Assembly (NCBI GenBank): GCA_902588925.1 | Contig: CACIRB010000007.1 | Span: 1 to 38,701 of the forward strand | DNA length: 38,701 nt | Reading direction: 5' to 3' | Origin: an uncultured Pelagibacteraceae bacterium | Lineage (GTDB): Bacteria > Pseudomonadota > Alphaproteobacteria > Pelagibacterales > Pelagibacteraceae | Shown: in pieces, positions 8,607 through 17,028 of the stretch | Layout: every line of letters begins with the position of its first letter | Position numbering within the stretch: position 1 is the stretch's first letter | Program-made: the position numbers and the translations under genes | Notes under the pieces: generated by a model | Database searches by the model: none | The model's input: the letters and a program-made list of their open reading frames with translations, nothing else | What the model was told of the DNA's origin: nothing

Positions 8607-9532
8607 ATTTAAATCCCTCAACTCAAATAAATTTATTTGAGCACAAAGAAATTTTCAATCAATTATATAAATTATATAAAAACGATAAATTGCCAAATAA
8701 AATTCTTTTATCTGGTGAAAAGGGTATTGGAAAATCAACATTAGCATATCATTTAATTAATTTTGTATTGTCAGAAAATGAAGAACAGCCTTATGATTAT
8801 GAAAACAATAGAATTAACTCTGATAATAAATCTTACAAACTAATACAGAATAAATCTAACCCAAACTTTTACCTAGTTGATGTCTTAGAGGACAAGAAAA
8901 ATATTGATATAAATCAAATTAGGGAATTAATAAAAAACCTAAATAAATCCTCATTTAATAAAAAAAAAAGATTTGTTTTAATTGATAATATTGAATTATT
9001 AAACTTAAACTCTATTAACGCTTTGTTAAAAATTTTGGAAGAACCGAATGAAAATATAAATTTTATTTTAATTAATAATAATAAAAGAGTACTACCAACT
9101 CTTAAATCTAGATGCTTAAATTTTAAAATTTTTTTAACAAAAGATCAGTCTATTAGAATTATTAATCAATTATTAAAGGATGACTTAAATACTATCATCA
9201 ATGACAAGTTATCTGATTATTATTCTACCCCGGGAAAATTATTTAAATTAATTAAGTTATCAAAAGAATATAACTTAGATCTTGCTAATTTTGATTTAAA
9301 TTCAACTCTAAAAACTATGATAAAAGAAAAAATTTATAAAAAAGATAAATCAATAATTGAAATCATTTATTCTTTTATTGAACTTTATTTTAGAAATAAT
9401 ATATCTATTGAAAATATTAGTTTACTAAACTCATACCATTTTTTTTTAGAAAAAATTAATAACACTAAAATTTATAATTTAGATGAGGAAACATTGTTTA
9501 TGGAATTTGAGGATAAAATACTAAATGGATAA
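8603..9532 (+). CDS. holB: DNA polymerase III subunit delta-prime
   Basis: Clamp-loader subunit of the AAA+ family, 309 aa. A Walker A-like GEKGIGKSTLA sits near residues 38-48, a Walker B-like FVLIDNIELL near 124-133, and the clamp-loader SRC motif appears in LKSRCLNFKIF near residue 169. The order tmk-holB-metG-tatD is conserved across alphaproteobacteria and supports the call. The ATG overlaps the tmk stop by 4 bases. The Cys-rich zinc module of E. coli delta-prime is not evident. Confidence 0.9.
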   Translation: MNLNPSTQINLFEHKEIFNQLYKLYKNDKLPNKILLSGEKGIGKSTLAYHLINFVLSENEEQPYDYENNRINSDNKSYKLIQNKSNPNFYLVDVLEDKKNIDINQIRELIKNLNKSSFNKKKRFVLIDNIELLNLNSINALLKILEEPNENINFILINNNKRVLPTLKSRCLNFKIFLTKDQSIRIINQLLKDDLNTIINDKLSDYYSTPGKLFKLIKLSKEYNLDLANFDLNSTLKTMIKEKIYKKDKSIIEIIYSFIELYFRNNISIENISLLNSYHFFLEKINNTKIYNLDEETLFMEFEDKILNG

Positions 9533-11066
9533 AACTTTTTATATCACAACACCTATATACTATCCCTCGGCTAAGCCTCATATGGGTCATGCATATTCTA
9601 GTATTGTCGCAGATTTTTTCGCAAGATTTAAAATAATTGATGATTACCAAGTTCATTTTCTTACAGGTACAGACGAACATGGTTTAAAAATTCAAAGATC
9701 TGCAGAAAAAGCAGGGAAGGAGCCTCAAATATTTTGTGATCAAATCAGCCAAACCTTTAGAGATCTTTCGGATACTTTGAATTTATCAAATACTGATTTT
9801 ATCAGAACTACAGAAACTAGACATAAAAAAACAGTTCAACATCTTTGGAATGAACTTGAGAAAAATGATGACATATACTTATCAAATTACTCTGGATGGT
9901 ATTCTGTATCAGATGAAGCCTTTTATAACGAAGACGAAATCGAGGAAGTAGATGGAAAAAAAATTGCTATATCCTCAAAATCTCCAGTTGAATGGATTGA
10001 AGAGGAATCTTATTTTTTTAGACTATCAAAGTGGGAAAAACCGTTATTAGATTATTATGAAAATAATCCAGATTTCATTTCTCCACAATCTAGAAAAAAT
10101 GAAGTTATTAGCTTTGTAAAGAGTGGTCTTAAAGACCTTTCTGTAAGTAGAAAAAGTTTTTCATGGGGTATACCTGTTCCAAATAATAAAAACCATGTGA
10201 TATATGTTTGGCTCGATGCCTTAACAAATTATTTAAGTGCATTAAATTATCCAAATAAAGATGATGGTTTGTTTAAAAAATTTTGGCCAGCTTCAATACA
10301 TTTAATTGGAAAAGATATATTAAGATTTCATGCTGTTTATTGGCCTGCTTTTTTATTGGCTGCAAAAATTGATTTACCAAATAGAGTTTATGGGCATGGA
10401 TGGATTCTATCTGGTGAAGAAAAAATGTCTAAATCTAAAGGAAATATTCTTGATCCACTAGAAATAATTAAAGAGTATGGTCTAGATCCTTTAAGATACT
10501 ATTTAATTAAAGAAGTTTCTTTTGGCAATGATGGAAATATTTCTCAAGATAGATTAGAAGATTGCATTAACAGCGATTTAGCCAACAATTATGGAAATTT
10601 ATGTCAGCGTGTAACAGCTTTTGCAATAAAAAATTGTGATGGAAAAATTCCATTAGAAGTTAAATTTAATGATGAGGATTTATTAATACTAAATAAGTAT
10701 AAAAATAACCTAGATGATATTAGGTCTCAAATTGACAATCAAAATATTAATTTTTATATCGATTATATTGTTAATTCACTTTTTGAAGCTAACAAATATT
10801 TTAATGATCAAGAACCATGGAAAAAGAAAGATGACCAAATCAGATTAAATACTGTTGTTTATACTACATTAGAAATTGTCAGAAAAATAAGTATTTTATT
10901 GTATCCAATCATTCCAGAATCTTCTTTAAAGGCATTAAAAATTTTTGATATAAATGAAACTCAAATAAAATTAAACACTCTTACAAACAATGAATATTTA
11001 ATTAAGGGAAATAATATTAATAAAATTGATATTCTGTTTCAAAAAATAGAAAAAAGTAATGATTGA
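9525..11066 (+). CDS. metG: Methionyl-tRNA synthetase
   Basis: Class I aminoacyl-tRNA synthetase charging tRNA-Met. The HIGH signature appears as HMGH at residues 19-22 and KMSKS at about 300-304, with the WGIPVP and YVWLDALTNY segments between. The four-Cys zinc knuckle of the longer MetRS type is absent, so this is the shorter, zinc-less type (513 aa). There is no C-terminal tRNA-binding domain. It overlaps holB by 8 bases and tatD by 8 bases. Confidence 0.97.
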   Translation: MDKTFYITTPIYYPSAKPHMGHAYSSIVADFFARFKIIDDYQVHFLTGTDEHGLKIQRSAEKAGKEPQIFCDQISQTFRDLSDTLNLSNTDFIRTTETRHKKTVQHLWNELEKNDDIYLSNYSGWYSVSDEAFYNEDEIEEVDGKKIAISSKSPVEWIEEESYFFRLSKWEKPLLDYYENNPDFISPQSRKNEVISFVKSGLKDLSVSRKSFSWGIPVPNNKNHVIYVWLDALTNYLSALNYPNKDDGLFKKFWPASIHLIGKDILRFHAVYWPAFLLAAKIDLPNRVYGHGWILSGEEKMSKSKGNILDPLEIIKEYGLDPLRYYLIKEVSFGNDGNISQDRLEDCINSDLANNYGNLCQRVTAFAIKNCDGKIPLEVKFNDEDLLILNKYKNNLDDIRSQIDNQNINFYIDYIVNSLFEANKYFNDQEPWKKKDDQIRLNTVVYTTLEIVRKISILLYPIIPESSLKALKIFDINETQIKLNTLTNNEYLIKGNNINKIDILFQKIEKSND

Positions 11067-11829
11067 TTCACACTGCCATTTAGATCATGAACCTTTATTA
11101 AGTGACTTGCCAAATGTTTTGCAAAGATCTAGAGATGTTGGTATCAAAAAATTACTAACTATATCCACATCTTTTGAAAGCTTCTCAAAAGTTAAGGAAT
11201 TGGTCAATAGAGATGAGATGATTTATGGCACAATTGGTATTCATCCACATGAAAGTTCTACCAACATAATCACAGCTAAGGAAATAATAGATAATTTAAG
11301 TGATAATAAAAAAATTATAGGTATTGGTGAAACTGGATTAGATTTTTATTATAACAATAGTGAAAAAGATAAACAAATATCAAGCTTTAAAGAACATATT
11401 GAGGCATCTGTAAAAACTAAAATTCCATTAATTGTTCATTCAAGAAATGCAGAAAATGAGACATTTGAAATTTTAAATGAATATAAAAATGAGCAAATTA
11501 AAATTCTAATGCACTGTTTTACTGGTTCAAAAAAATTTTCGGAAAAATTATTATCTCTTAATTCATATTTTTCAGCTAGCGGTATAATTACTTTTAAAAA
11601 TTCAATTGATTTACAAGAAACATTTAAATCAATTCCAGCTGAAAACATTTTAATTGAAACCGATAGTCCTTTTTTAGCACCTGTGCCGAATAGGGGAAAA
11701 AAAAATGAGCCCTCATTTATAGATTATACAGCAGCAAAATTAGCTGAAATTAAAAGTATTTCCAAAAAAGAATTGATAGAACTAACAACTAATAATTTTA
11801 ATAAACTTTTTTTTAATAAAAAAATATGA
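11059..11829 (+). CDS. TatD-family metal-dependent hydrolase
   Basis: A TIM-barrel deoxyribonuclease/hydrolase of the TatD (YcfH/YabD) group, 256 aa. Metal ligands are visible in order: DSHCHLDH at residues 3-10, the Glu of GIGETGLDFYY, HSRNAENET, HCFTGSKKF and the Asp of IETDSPFLAP. The position right after metG is the classical one for this gene. The substrate in vivo is uncertain; family members act on DNA 3' ends and D-aminoacyl-tRNA. Confidence 0.93.
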   Translation: MIDSHCHLDHEPLLSDLPNVLQRSRDVGIKKLLTISTSFESFSKVKELVNRDEMIYGTIGIHPHESSTNIITAKEIIDNLSDNKKIIGIGETGLDFYYNNSEKDKQISSFKEHIEASVKTKIPLIVHSRNAENETFEILNEYKNEQIKILMHCFTGSKKFSEKLLSLNSYFSASGIITFKNSIDLQETFKSIPAENILIETDSPFLAPVPNRGKKNEPSFIDYTAAKLAEIKSISKKELIELTTNNFNKLFFNKKI

Positions 11830-12596
11830 AATTTATTATTTTAGGATGCGGTAGTTCAATGGGTGTACCAAGACCAGATGGTTTTTTTGGAAATTGTGAT
11901 CCAAATAACAAAAAAAATTACAGAAGCAGATGTTCTGCTTTGTTAAAAACAACTGATGAAAATATACTTATTGATACATCCCCAGATTTAAGACAACAAC
12001 TTTTAAGACATAAAATTAAAAAAATAAATAAAGTTTTATATTCACATATGCATGGTGATCAAACTCATGGAATAAATGACTTGAGATCTTTCTATTTGAA
12101 TAGCAAAAAACAATTAAATGTATATGCTGATACTTATACCTCCAAAATATTAAAAAATACTTTTGCTTATATATTTAAAGGTTACTCAAAAGAATATCCT
12201 GCAACGTTGAAACTAAACAAATTACCAAAAAATATATTTACAAAAAATAGAAATAGAAAAATTAATATCCAAACTATTATAGTTGAACATGGAAAAATTA
12301 AATCTAATTGTTTTGTTATTGATAAAAAATTGGCCTACATAAGTGATGTAAGTAAAATATATGAAAAAGATTTTAAATTTTTTAAAAGCCTAGAATATTT
12401 GATTATTGATTGCTTATGGTATGATTTTCACCCATCTCATTTTAATTTAGAAACTTCTTTAAAGTTAATTAAAAAATTTAAGCCCAAAAAAGCCATTCTC
12501 ACAAATTTATCACCTGTGTTAGATTATAAAGTTCTGAAAAAATTATTACCTAATAATGTTAGACCAGCACATGATGGATTAACGTTAGAATTATAA
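11826..12596 (+). CDS. PhnP-like metallo-beta-lactamase-fold hydrolase
   Basis: A 256-aa MBL-fold protein beginning with GCGSSMGVPRPDG and GNCDPNNKKNYRSRCSALL, as in alphaproteobacterial PhnP-like hydrolases that follow tatD. The metal motif is H74-M-H76-G-D78-Q-T-H81. The residue after Asp is Gln79, where the family normally has His as a second-site metal ligand. Downstream ligands appear as VEHG and ISDVSK. PhnP itself is a cyclic phosphodiesterase, but the substrate here is not known. The 3' end overlaps the convergent peroxidase gene by 6 bases. Confidence 0.85.
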   Translation: MKFIILGCGSSMGVPRPDGFFGNCDPNNKKNYRSRCSALLKTTDENILIDTSPDLRQQLLRHKIKKINKVLYSHMHGDQTHGINDLRSFYLNSKKQLNVYADTYTSKILKNTFAYIFKGYSKEYPATLKLNKLPKNIFTKNRNRKINIQTIIVEHGKIKSNCFVIDKKLAYISDVSKIYEKDFKFFKSLEYLIIDCLWYDFHPSHFNLETSLKLIKKFKPKKAILTNLSPVLDYKVLKKLLPNNVRPAHDGLTLEL

Positions 12597-13133
12597 TATA
12601 TTTTCAATTGATTTAATTATCTTTTTTGACATTGGTTTTATAAATGAAGCAAACGTATCTTCAACCTTTCCTTCTTTGTTAATTAAAATTTTATAAAAAT
12701 TCCACTTCGGAACAGCTGATTTACCATGATTATTTTTAGCCCATTTAAAAAATTCATGTGCATTTTCTCCTCTAACTTCAGTGATAGTTGTAAGTGGAAA
12801 ATTTATATTGAAATTTACTTCACAGAATTCTTTTACATCTGCGTTATTTTTTTTTTCTTGATTAAAGGAATTTGAAGGAACCCCAAGAACAATTAACCCT
12901 TTCTCTTTATACAGATCCCATAATTCCTGTAATTCATCATATTGTTTTGTAAAACCACAAAAACTTGCTGTATTAACCACTAAAACAACTTTGTTTTTGT
13001 AATCATTAAAATTTATTATTTCACCTGTTATGCTCTTAATACTTAAATCATAAAATTTTTTTTCATAGTTCGCCGTTGCGGATGATTTAAAAAAAAACAT
13101 AACTATAGATAATAGAAAAATTAGTTTTCTCAT
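12591..13133 (-). CDS. Glutathione peroxidase family protein (Cys type), exported
   Basis: Thiol peroxidase of the GPx family, 180 aa. The peroxidatic residue is Cys59 in NTASFCGFTKQY, replacing selenocysteine, and the conserved Trp-Asn pair is WNF at 144-146. The Gln of the catalytic tetrad (NQFG in classical enzymes) is Ser89 in VPSNSFNQE, with Gln92 nearby. An N-terminal hydrophobic signal (about 1-21) suggests periplasmic location. It overlaps the upstream nhaA stop by 4 bases, so the two are probably co-transcribed. Confidence 0.9.
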   Translation of the reverse strand: MRKLIFLLSIVMFFFKSSATANYEKKFYDLSIKSITGEIINFNDYKNKVVLVVNTASFCGFTKQYDELQELWDLYKEKGLIVLGVPSNSFNQEKKNNADVKEFCEVNFNINFPLTTITEVRGENAHEFFKWAKNNHGKSAVPKWNFYKILINKEGKVEDTFASFIKPMSKKIIKSIENIL

Positions 13134-14311
13134 TTATTTGGTTTATTTGGAGTAAGTAATATTAAAAAATAACCAAATAAAGTTGATAATAATGATCCAG
13201 TCAATACACCTATTTTTACTCCATCCATATACTGCATGTTTTCGACAAAAGCCAAGTTTCCAACAAACAAACTCATTGTAAAACCAATTCCAGTAAGAAC
13301 TCCAACGCCATAAAAATTATACCAACTTGTATCATTTGGCATTTGAGCTACTTTTAACTTTATAGAAATATAAGAGAATATAAATACTCCTAGCTGTTTA
13401 CCCAAGAATAGTCCTAATACAATACCTAGTGGAACTTTATCCAACAACGAAACAAAAGATAAGCCTTCAAGAGATACTCCTGCATTTGCAAATGCGAACA
13501 AAGGCATTATTCCAAAAGCTACGTATGGGCTAATTGCATGTTCTATTTTTATTAACAATGAAAAATCTTTTTCTTTTTTTCTATGAGGGATTGTCATCGC
13601 TAACAAAACACCAGCAATTGTGGCATGTATACCTGAGTTATGTGTAAAATCCCAAAGGAAAAGACCGACGACTAAATAGGGTAAGAATTTTTTTATATTA
13701 AATTTATTAATTACCAGCAAAACAATAAAGGCTAGTAACATTAAGGTTAAATATTTAATGCTCAAATCTCCTGAGTAGAATACGGCAATAATTACTATTG
13801 CTCCTAAATCATCAATAATTGCTAAAGCTGTTAAAAATACTTTTAACGATAAAGGAACTCTTTTACCCAACAAGGATAAAACTCCTAAAGAAAAAGCTAT
13901 ATCTGTAGCTGAAGGAATTGCCCATCCATTTAAAGTTTCACTGTCACCCAAATTTACAAAAACATAAAATAAAGCAGGGACCAACATTCCCCCTACGGCT
14001 GCTATAATCGGTAATAAAGCTTGCTTAATATTTGATAGCTCTCCTTGTAAAAATTCTCTTTTTATTTCAAGGGTAACAAAAAAGAAGAATATTGCCATCA
14101 AGGCATCATTGATCCAATGTAATACTGATAATTTTAATCCAAAATTGTTAATACCTATAAATAAATATTTGTTTAAGGTTGCAAAATATAAACTTGCTAG
14201 TCCAGAATTGCTTATAAACAATGCAATTATTGCAGCAAATAATAATACCAATCCACTTGCAGCTTCTAATTTAAAAAACCATCTAAAAGGCTTAGATATA
14301 TAATTAATCAT
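13130..14311 (-). CDS. nhaA: Na+/H+ antiporter NhaA
   Basis: Inner-membrane antiporter that exports Na+ in exchange for protons, 393 aa with about 12 hydrophobic helices. The ion-binding aspartate pair is in ALAIIDDLGAIVIIAVFYS, and the family segments INDALMAIFFFFVTLEIKRE and SATDIAFSLGVLSLLGKRVP are intact. The C-terminal half includes GIGFTMSLFVGNLAF. A sodium-driven system suits a marine organism. It is followed directly by the peroxidase gene and preceded by the zinc-ribbon gene. Confidence 0.96.
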   Translation of the reverse strand: MINYISKPFRWFFKLEAASGLVLLFAAIIALFISNSGLASLYFATLNKYLFIGINNFGLKLSVLHWINDALMAIFFFFVTLEIKREFLQGELSNIKQALLPIIAAVGGMLVPALFYVFVNLGDSETLNGWAIPSATDIAFSLGVLSLLGKRVPLSLKVFLTALAIIDDLGAIVIIAVFYSGDLSIKYLTLMLLAFIVLLVINKFNIKKFLPYLVVGLFLWDFTHNSGIHATIAGVLLAMTIPHRKKEKDFSLLIKIEHAISPYVAFGIMPLFAFANAGVSLEGLSFVSLLDKVPLGIVLGLFLGKQLGVFIFSYISIKLKVAQMPNDTSWYNFYGVGVLTGIGFTMSLFVGNLAFVENMQYMDGVKIGVLTGSLLSTLFGYFLILLTPNKPNK

Positions 14312-14317
14312 AAAAAA

Positions 14318-14815
14318 TTAAACTAGGTCTATAATAAATAGTTTTATATCTTGCAATGTTTCAAAAAGGTTAAATAGTATAATTTCTAATCCTGGAAACA
14401 CATTAATTAATGGAGTTTTTAGAGTATCTAGCAAGATAATTAATGCTACAAATGATATAATAAATACTATTAAATAAGAAAAAAACTTACTTCCTTTATT
14501 TTCTGTTTTTTTAAGTGTAGTTGTATTTTTTTGTTTTTCTGAATTTTTTTCTTTTTTTTTATTATTTATTTCAGTTTTAATTATTTCTTCTGGTCGTTGT
14601 TTCTCTTCTATTTTATCCTCTTTATTTTCAGCTTTTGTTTCAACATCCTCAATGATAATTTCTTGTTTCAGTTCTAATACTTCATTATTTTTTTCTTGGA
14701 TATTATAAAACCAAATATGATTACATGATCCACATTGCAAATCTCTACCCTCATCAGGTATTAAAGAATTATCAATTTTAAATTGCTTGTTACAATTTGG
14801 GCAACTAATAATCAT
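14318..14815 (-). CDS. Zinc-ribbon (MJ0042-type) membrane protein
   Basis: A 165-aa protein with an N-terminal zinc ribbon: CPNC (residues 5-8) and CGSC (about 28-31) flank the segment KQFKIDNSLIPDEGRDLQ, followed by NHIWF as in the MJ0042 family domain. A long Glu/Lys-rich low-complexity linker (about 50-115) leads to one transmembrane helix (about 112-134) and a short hydrophobic tail. Such proteins are widespread in alphaproteobacteria, but the function is unknown. It reads in the direction of nhaA, 6 bases upstream. Confidence 0.85.
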   Translation of the reverse strand: MIISCPNCNKQFKIDNSLIPDEGRDLQCGSCNHIWFYNIQEKNNEVLELKQEIIIEDVETKAENKEDKIEEKQRPEEIIKTEINNKKKEKNSEKQKNTTTLKKTENKGSKFFSYLIVFIISFVALIILLDTLKTPLINVFPGLEIILFNLFETLQDIKLFIIDLV

Positions 14816-14872
14816 GCTATGTTATATACCAGATTTTATTCAAATTTCTTTTATTTTAGTCTTCTTTATACA

Positions 14873-14900
14873 TTGAAATTATCAATAACTACTGTATTAG
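14873..14900 (+). promoter_or_regulatory. Possible sigma-70 promoter for tRNA-Pro
   Basis: TTGAAA at 14873-14878 and TATTAG at 14895-14900 are separated by 16 bases, placing a start a few bases before the tRNA at 14910. The match is moderate and AT-rich sequence gives many such pairs; position before a stable RNA gene is the main support. Confidence 0.35.
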
Positions 14901-14909
14901 TACTTCGAT

Positions 14910-14986
<77 letters not shown>

Positions 14987-14993
14987 AAATCTT

Positions 14994-15743
14994 ATGTTTT
15001 TTTCTTTTAAAAAAAATATTTCTAAACAAAAAAATAAAAAACTCAAAATCCTATCAGGATATAATTTTAGGTATAGAAGTATTGGTAAAAAATCTGAGGA
15101 AAGTATAATTAAATATGCAAATCATTTTAATTTTGATTACGAAATAGACAAAACAAATCAATTTGAAAGACATTTTTATTGGTTAAAAATTAAAATGATA
15201 ATTGAAAACCTTGAGAAAAAAACTCATGATTTCTATTTGTGGTTGGATGCTGACACTTTTTTTTGTAGATTTGAAAATATTTTAGATCATGTAGATAAAT
15301 CTAAACATTTGTTTGTGCATAATCATTTTTTTAAATCAGCACATAAAACAAAATACAAATTTGTAAATTATTTAACTTGGGCGCCCAATGTTGGAGTTTT
15401 ATTAGTACGTAACACAAATTGGTCGTTAAATTTTTTCAAAAACGTCTGGAACAAAAAAAAATATTTGGATCATTTTTGGCCAGATAATGCTGCTTTTATG
15501 GATGAATTGGGTTTTAAAGCTGAGATTTCTAAAATTTCTAGTAATAATGTTAGTAAAGAAATTCTCAACAAAACTTTCTTTTTACCTGGTACATGGAATA
15601 GTATGCCAAAAAAAAATTATAAAAACCCTGATAATGATGAAGTTTCAAATTTTTATTTTGATCCAATAATAATACATTTAGCTGGAATTAGAAAACGAGA
15701 TCGTCTAAAATTTATTAAAGATTATAAACATTTGTTTGTATAG
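14994..15743 (+). CDS. Putative glycosyltransferase (GT34/GT8-like, DAD motif)
   Basis: A 249-aa protein with the nucleotide-sugar/metal motif in FYLWLDADTFFCRFENIL, then APNVGVLLVRNTNWSLNFF and WPDNAAFMDELG, a pattern of retaining GT-A enzymes such as the GMA12/MNN10-like group. I place the start at ATG 14994. An in-frame ATG at 14943 would translate tRNA-Pro sequence and is rejected. No signal peptide is seen, so it is probably cytoplasmic and acts on surface-glycan precursors. It begins 8 bases after the tRNA end, with no promoter room, so it may be read through from the tRNA promoter. Confidence 0.75.
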   Translation: MFFSFKKNISKQKNKKLKILSGYNFRYRSIGKKSEESIIKYANHFNFDYEIDKTNQFERHFYWLKIKMIIENLEKKTHDFYLWLDADTFFCRFENILDHVDKSKHLFVHNHFFKSAHKTKYKFVNYLTWAPNVGVLLVRNTNWSLNFFKNVWNKKKYLDHFWPDNAAFMDELGFKAEISKISSNNVSKEILNKTFFLPGTWNSMPKKNYKNPDNDEVSNFYFDPIIIHLAGIRKRDRLKFIKDYKHLFV

Positions 15744-15753
15744 ATTATATTTT

Positions 15754-16032
15754 ATGAAGAAAGCAATAATTTACATACCTAATAAAAATCCAATGCAGTC
15801 TGGTTTATCAAAAAATAAATGGATATTGGAATACAAAACTGAAGATCCTGTTAAAAATCCTTTAATGGGCTGGGAAAGTTCATCTGATACTTTTACAGAA
15901 ATTAAGTTAGAATTTTCTTCAAGAGATTTAGCTATAAATTATGCTAAAAAGAAAAAAATTGATTTTGAGATAATTGAACCTAAAAAAAGAAAAATTGTTA
16001 AAAAATCATATGCTGATAATTTCTTAAAATAA
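15754..16032 (+). CDS. NDUFS4-family complex I accessory subunit
   Basis: A 92-aa protein of the ETC complex I subunit conserved region (NDUFS4/NUYM) family: MKKAIIYIPNKNPMQSG, then KWILEYKT, NPLMGWESSSDTFTEIKLEF and YAKKKKIDFEI, which are the recognisable family blocks. The protein is an accessory subunit at the N-module/Q-module junction of alphaproteobacterial and mitochondrial NADH dehydrogenase. ATG 15754 is chosen; a TTG at 15736 in frame would add six residues inside the preceding gene. It is isolated from any nuo operon in this window. Confidence 0.88.
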   Translation: MKKAIIYIPNKNPMQSGLSKNKWILEYKTEDPVKNPLMGWESSSDTFTEIKLEFSSRDLAINYAKKKKIDFEIIEPKKRKIVKKSYADNFLK

Positions 16033-16035
16033 GTA

Positions 16036-17028
16036 ATGTTTAGATTTTTTACTGAAAAAAATTGGTATTTATGGTCCTGGCTGGGATCTTTTGCAATTCT
16101 TTCATCTTTATGGATACAAGTAAAAATAGATGTAAAAATTAATGAATGGTTCGGTCAATTTTATGACATGATACAAAAAGCATTAGCAGAACCGAATGCA
16201 ATAACCATAGAAGAGTATTGGGCAAGTTTATTATCATTTATAACTTTAGCAGCTTTATATGTAGGTGTGGCTGTAATAGTAAGTTTTTTTACAGCCCATT
16301 ATTTGTTTAGATGGAGAACTGCTATGGTAGAATGGTATCATAGTGTTTACGATAAAGCCCGTAAGATAGAAGGTGCTGCCCAACGTGTTCAAGAAGATAC
16401 AATAAAATTTTCAAGAATAATGGAATCGCTAGGAACAAGTCTTATAGAAGCTTTAATGATACTAATTGAATTCATGCCCATATTATTTGGGTTAAGTATT
16501 GGAATACCAATATTTTTCTTTGGTGACTGGGAGTATGGTTTAATCGTTGGTGCTTTAATTTGGTCAGTAGGTGGAACAATTTTTTTAATATTTTTAGGAC
16601 TTATTTTAAGACTGGTTGGTGTTGAATATGATCTTCAAAAAAAAGAAGCTGCATATAGAAAAATTTTAGTAATAGCAGAAGACGATGGAACTATTAGGCC
16701 CAAAACTATAGATGAATTATTTCAAGGAGTAAGAGAAATACATTTTCTGAGTTATTTAAGATATCTATATTTTAACATAGGAAGAATTGCTTATTTGCAA
16801 GCAAATGTCTTGTCTGCATACATTTTTTTAGCTCCTGCAATTGTTGCTGGTGCAGTTACACTGGGAGTTATGCAACAAATTATAAGAGCATTTGGTAGAG
16901 TTGAAGGATCAATGCAATATATATTAAAGGCTTGGCCAACAATAATTGAACTTGCGAGTGTCTATAAAAGATTAAGAGAATTTGAGTCAAAAATTTCTAG
17001 CGTCGAATTATCTGATCAAAAAATTTAA
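16036..17028 (+). CDS. SbmA/BacA-like peptide transporter, N-terminally short
   Basis: An inner-membrane protein, 330 aa, that closely follows E. coli SbmA motifs: INEWFGQFYDMIQKAL, YLFRWRTAMVEWYH, KIEGAAQRVQEDTIKF, EAAYRKILVIAEDD and LYFNIGRIAYLQANV. SbmA/BacA members import peptides, bleomycin or other compounds by proton drive and lack an ATPase domain, which also fits here. From memory of the E. coli protein (406 aa), this one lacks about the first 75 residues including the first membrane segment. The upstream gene ends 3 bases before, so no longer start is available. The stop overlaps the glpX ATG by 1 base. Confidence 0.85.
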   Translation: MFRFFTEKNWYLWSWLGSFAILSSLWIQVKIDVKINEWFGQFYDMIQKALAEPNAITIEEYWASLLSFITLAALYVGVAVIVSFFTAHYLFRWRTAMVEWYHSVYDKARKIEGAAQRVQEDTIKFSRIMESLGTSLIEALMILIEFMPILFGLSIGIPIFFFGDWEYGLIVGALIWSVGGTIFLIFLGLILRLVGVEYDLQKKEAAYRKILVIAEDDGTIRPKTIDELFQGVREIHFLSYLRYLYFNIGRIAYLQANVLSAYIFLAPAIVAGAVTLGVMQQIIRAFGRVEGSMQYILKAWPTIIELASVYKRLREFESKISSVELSDQKI

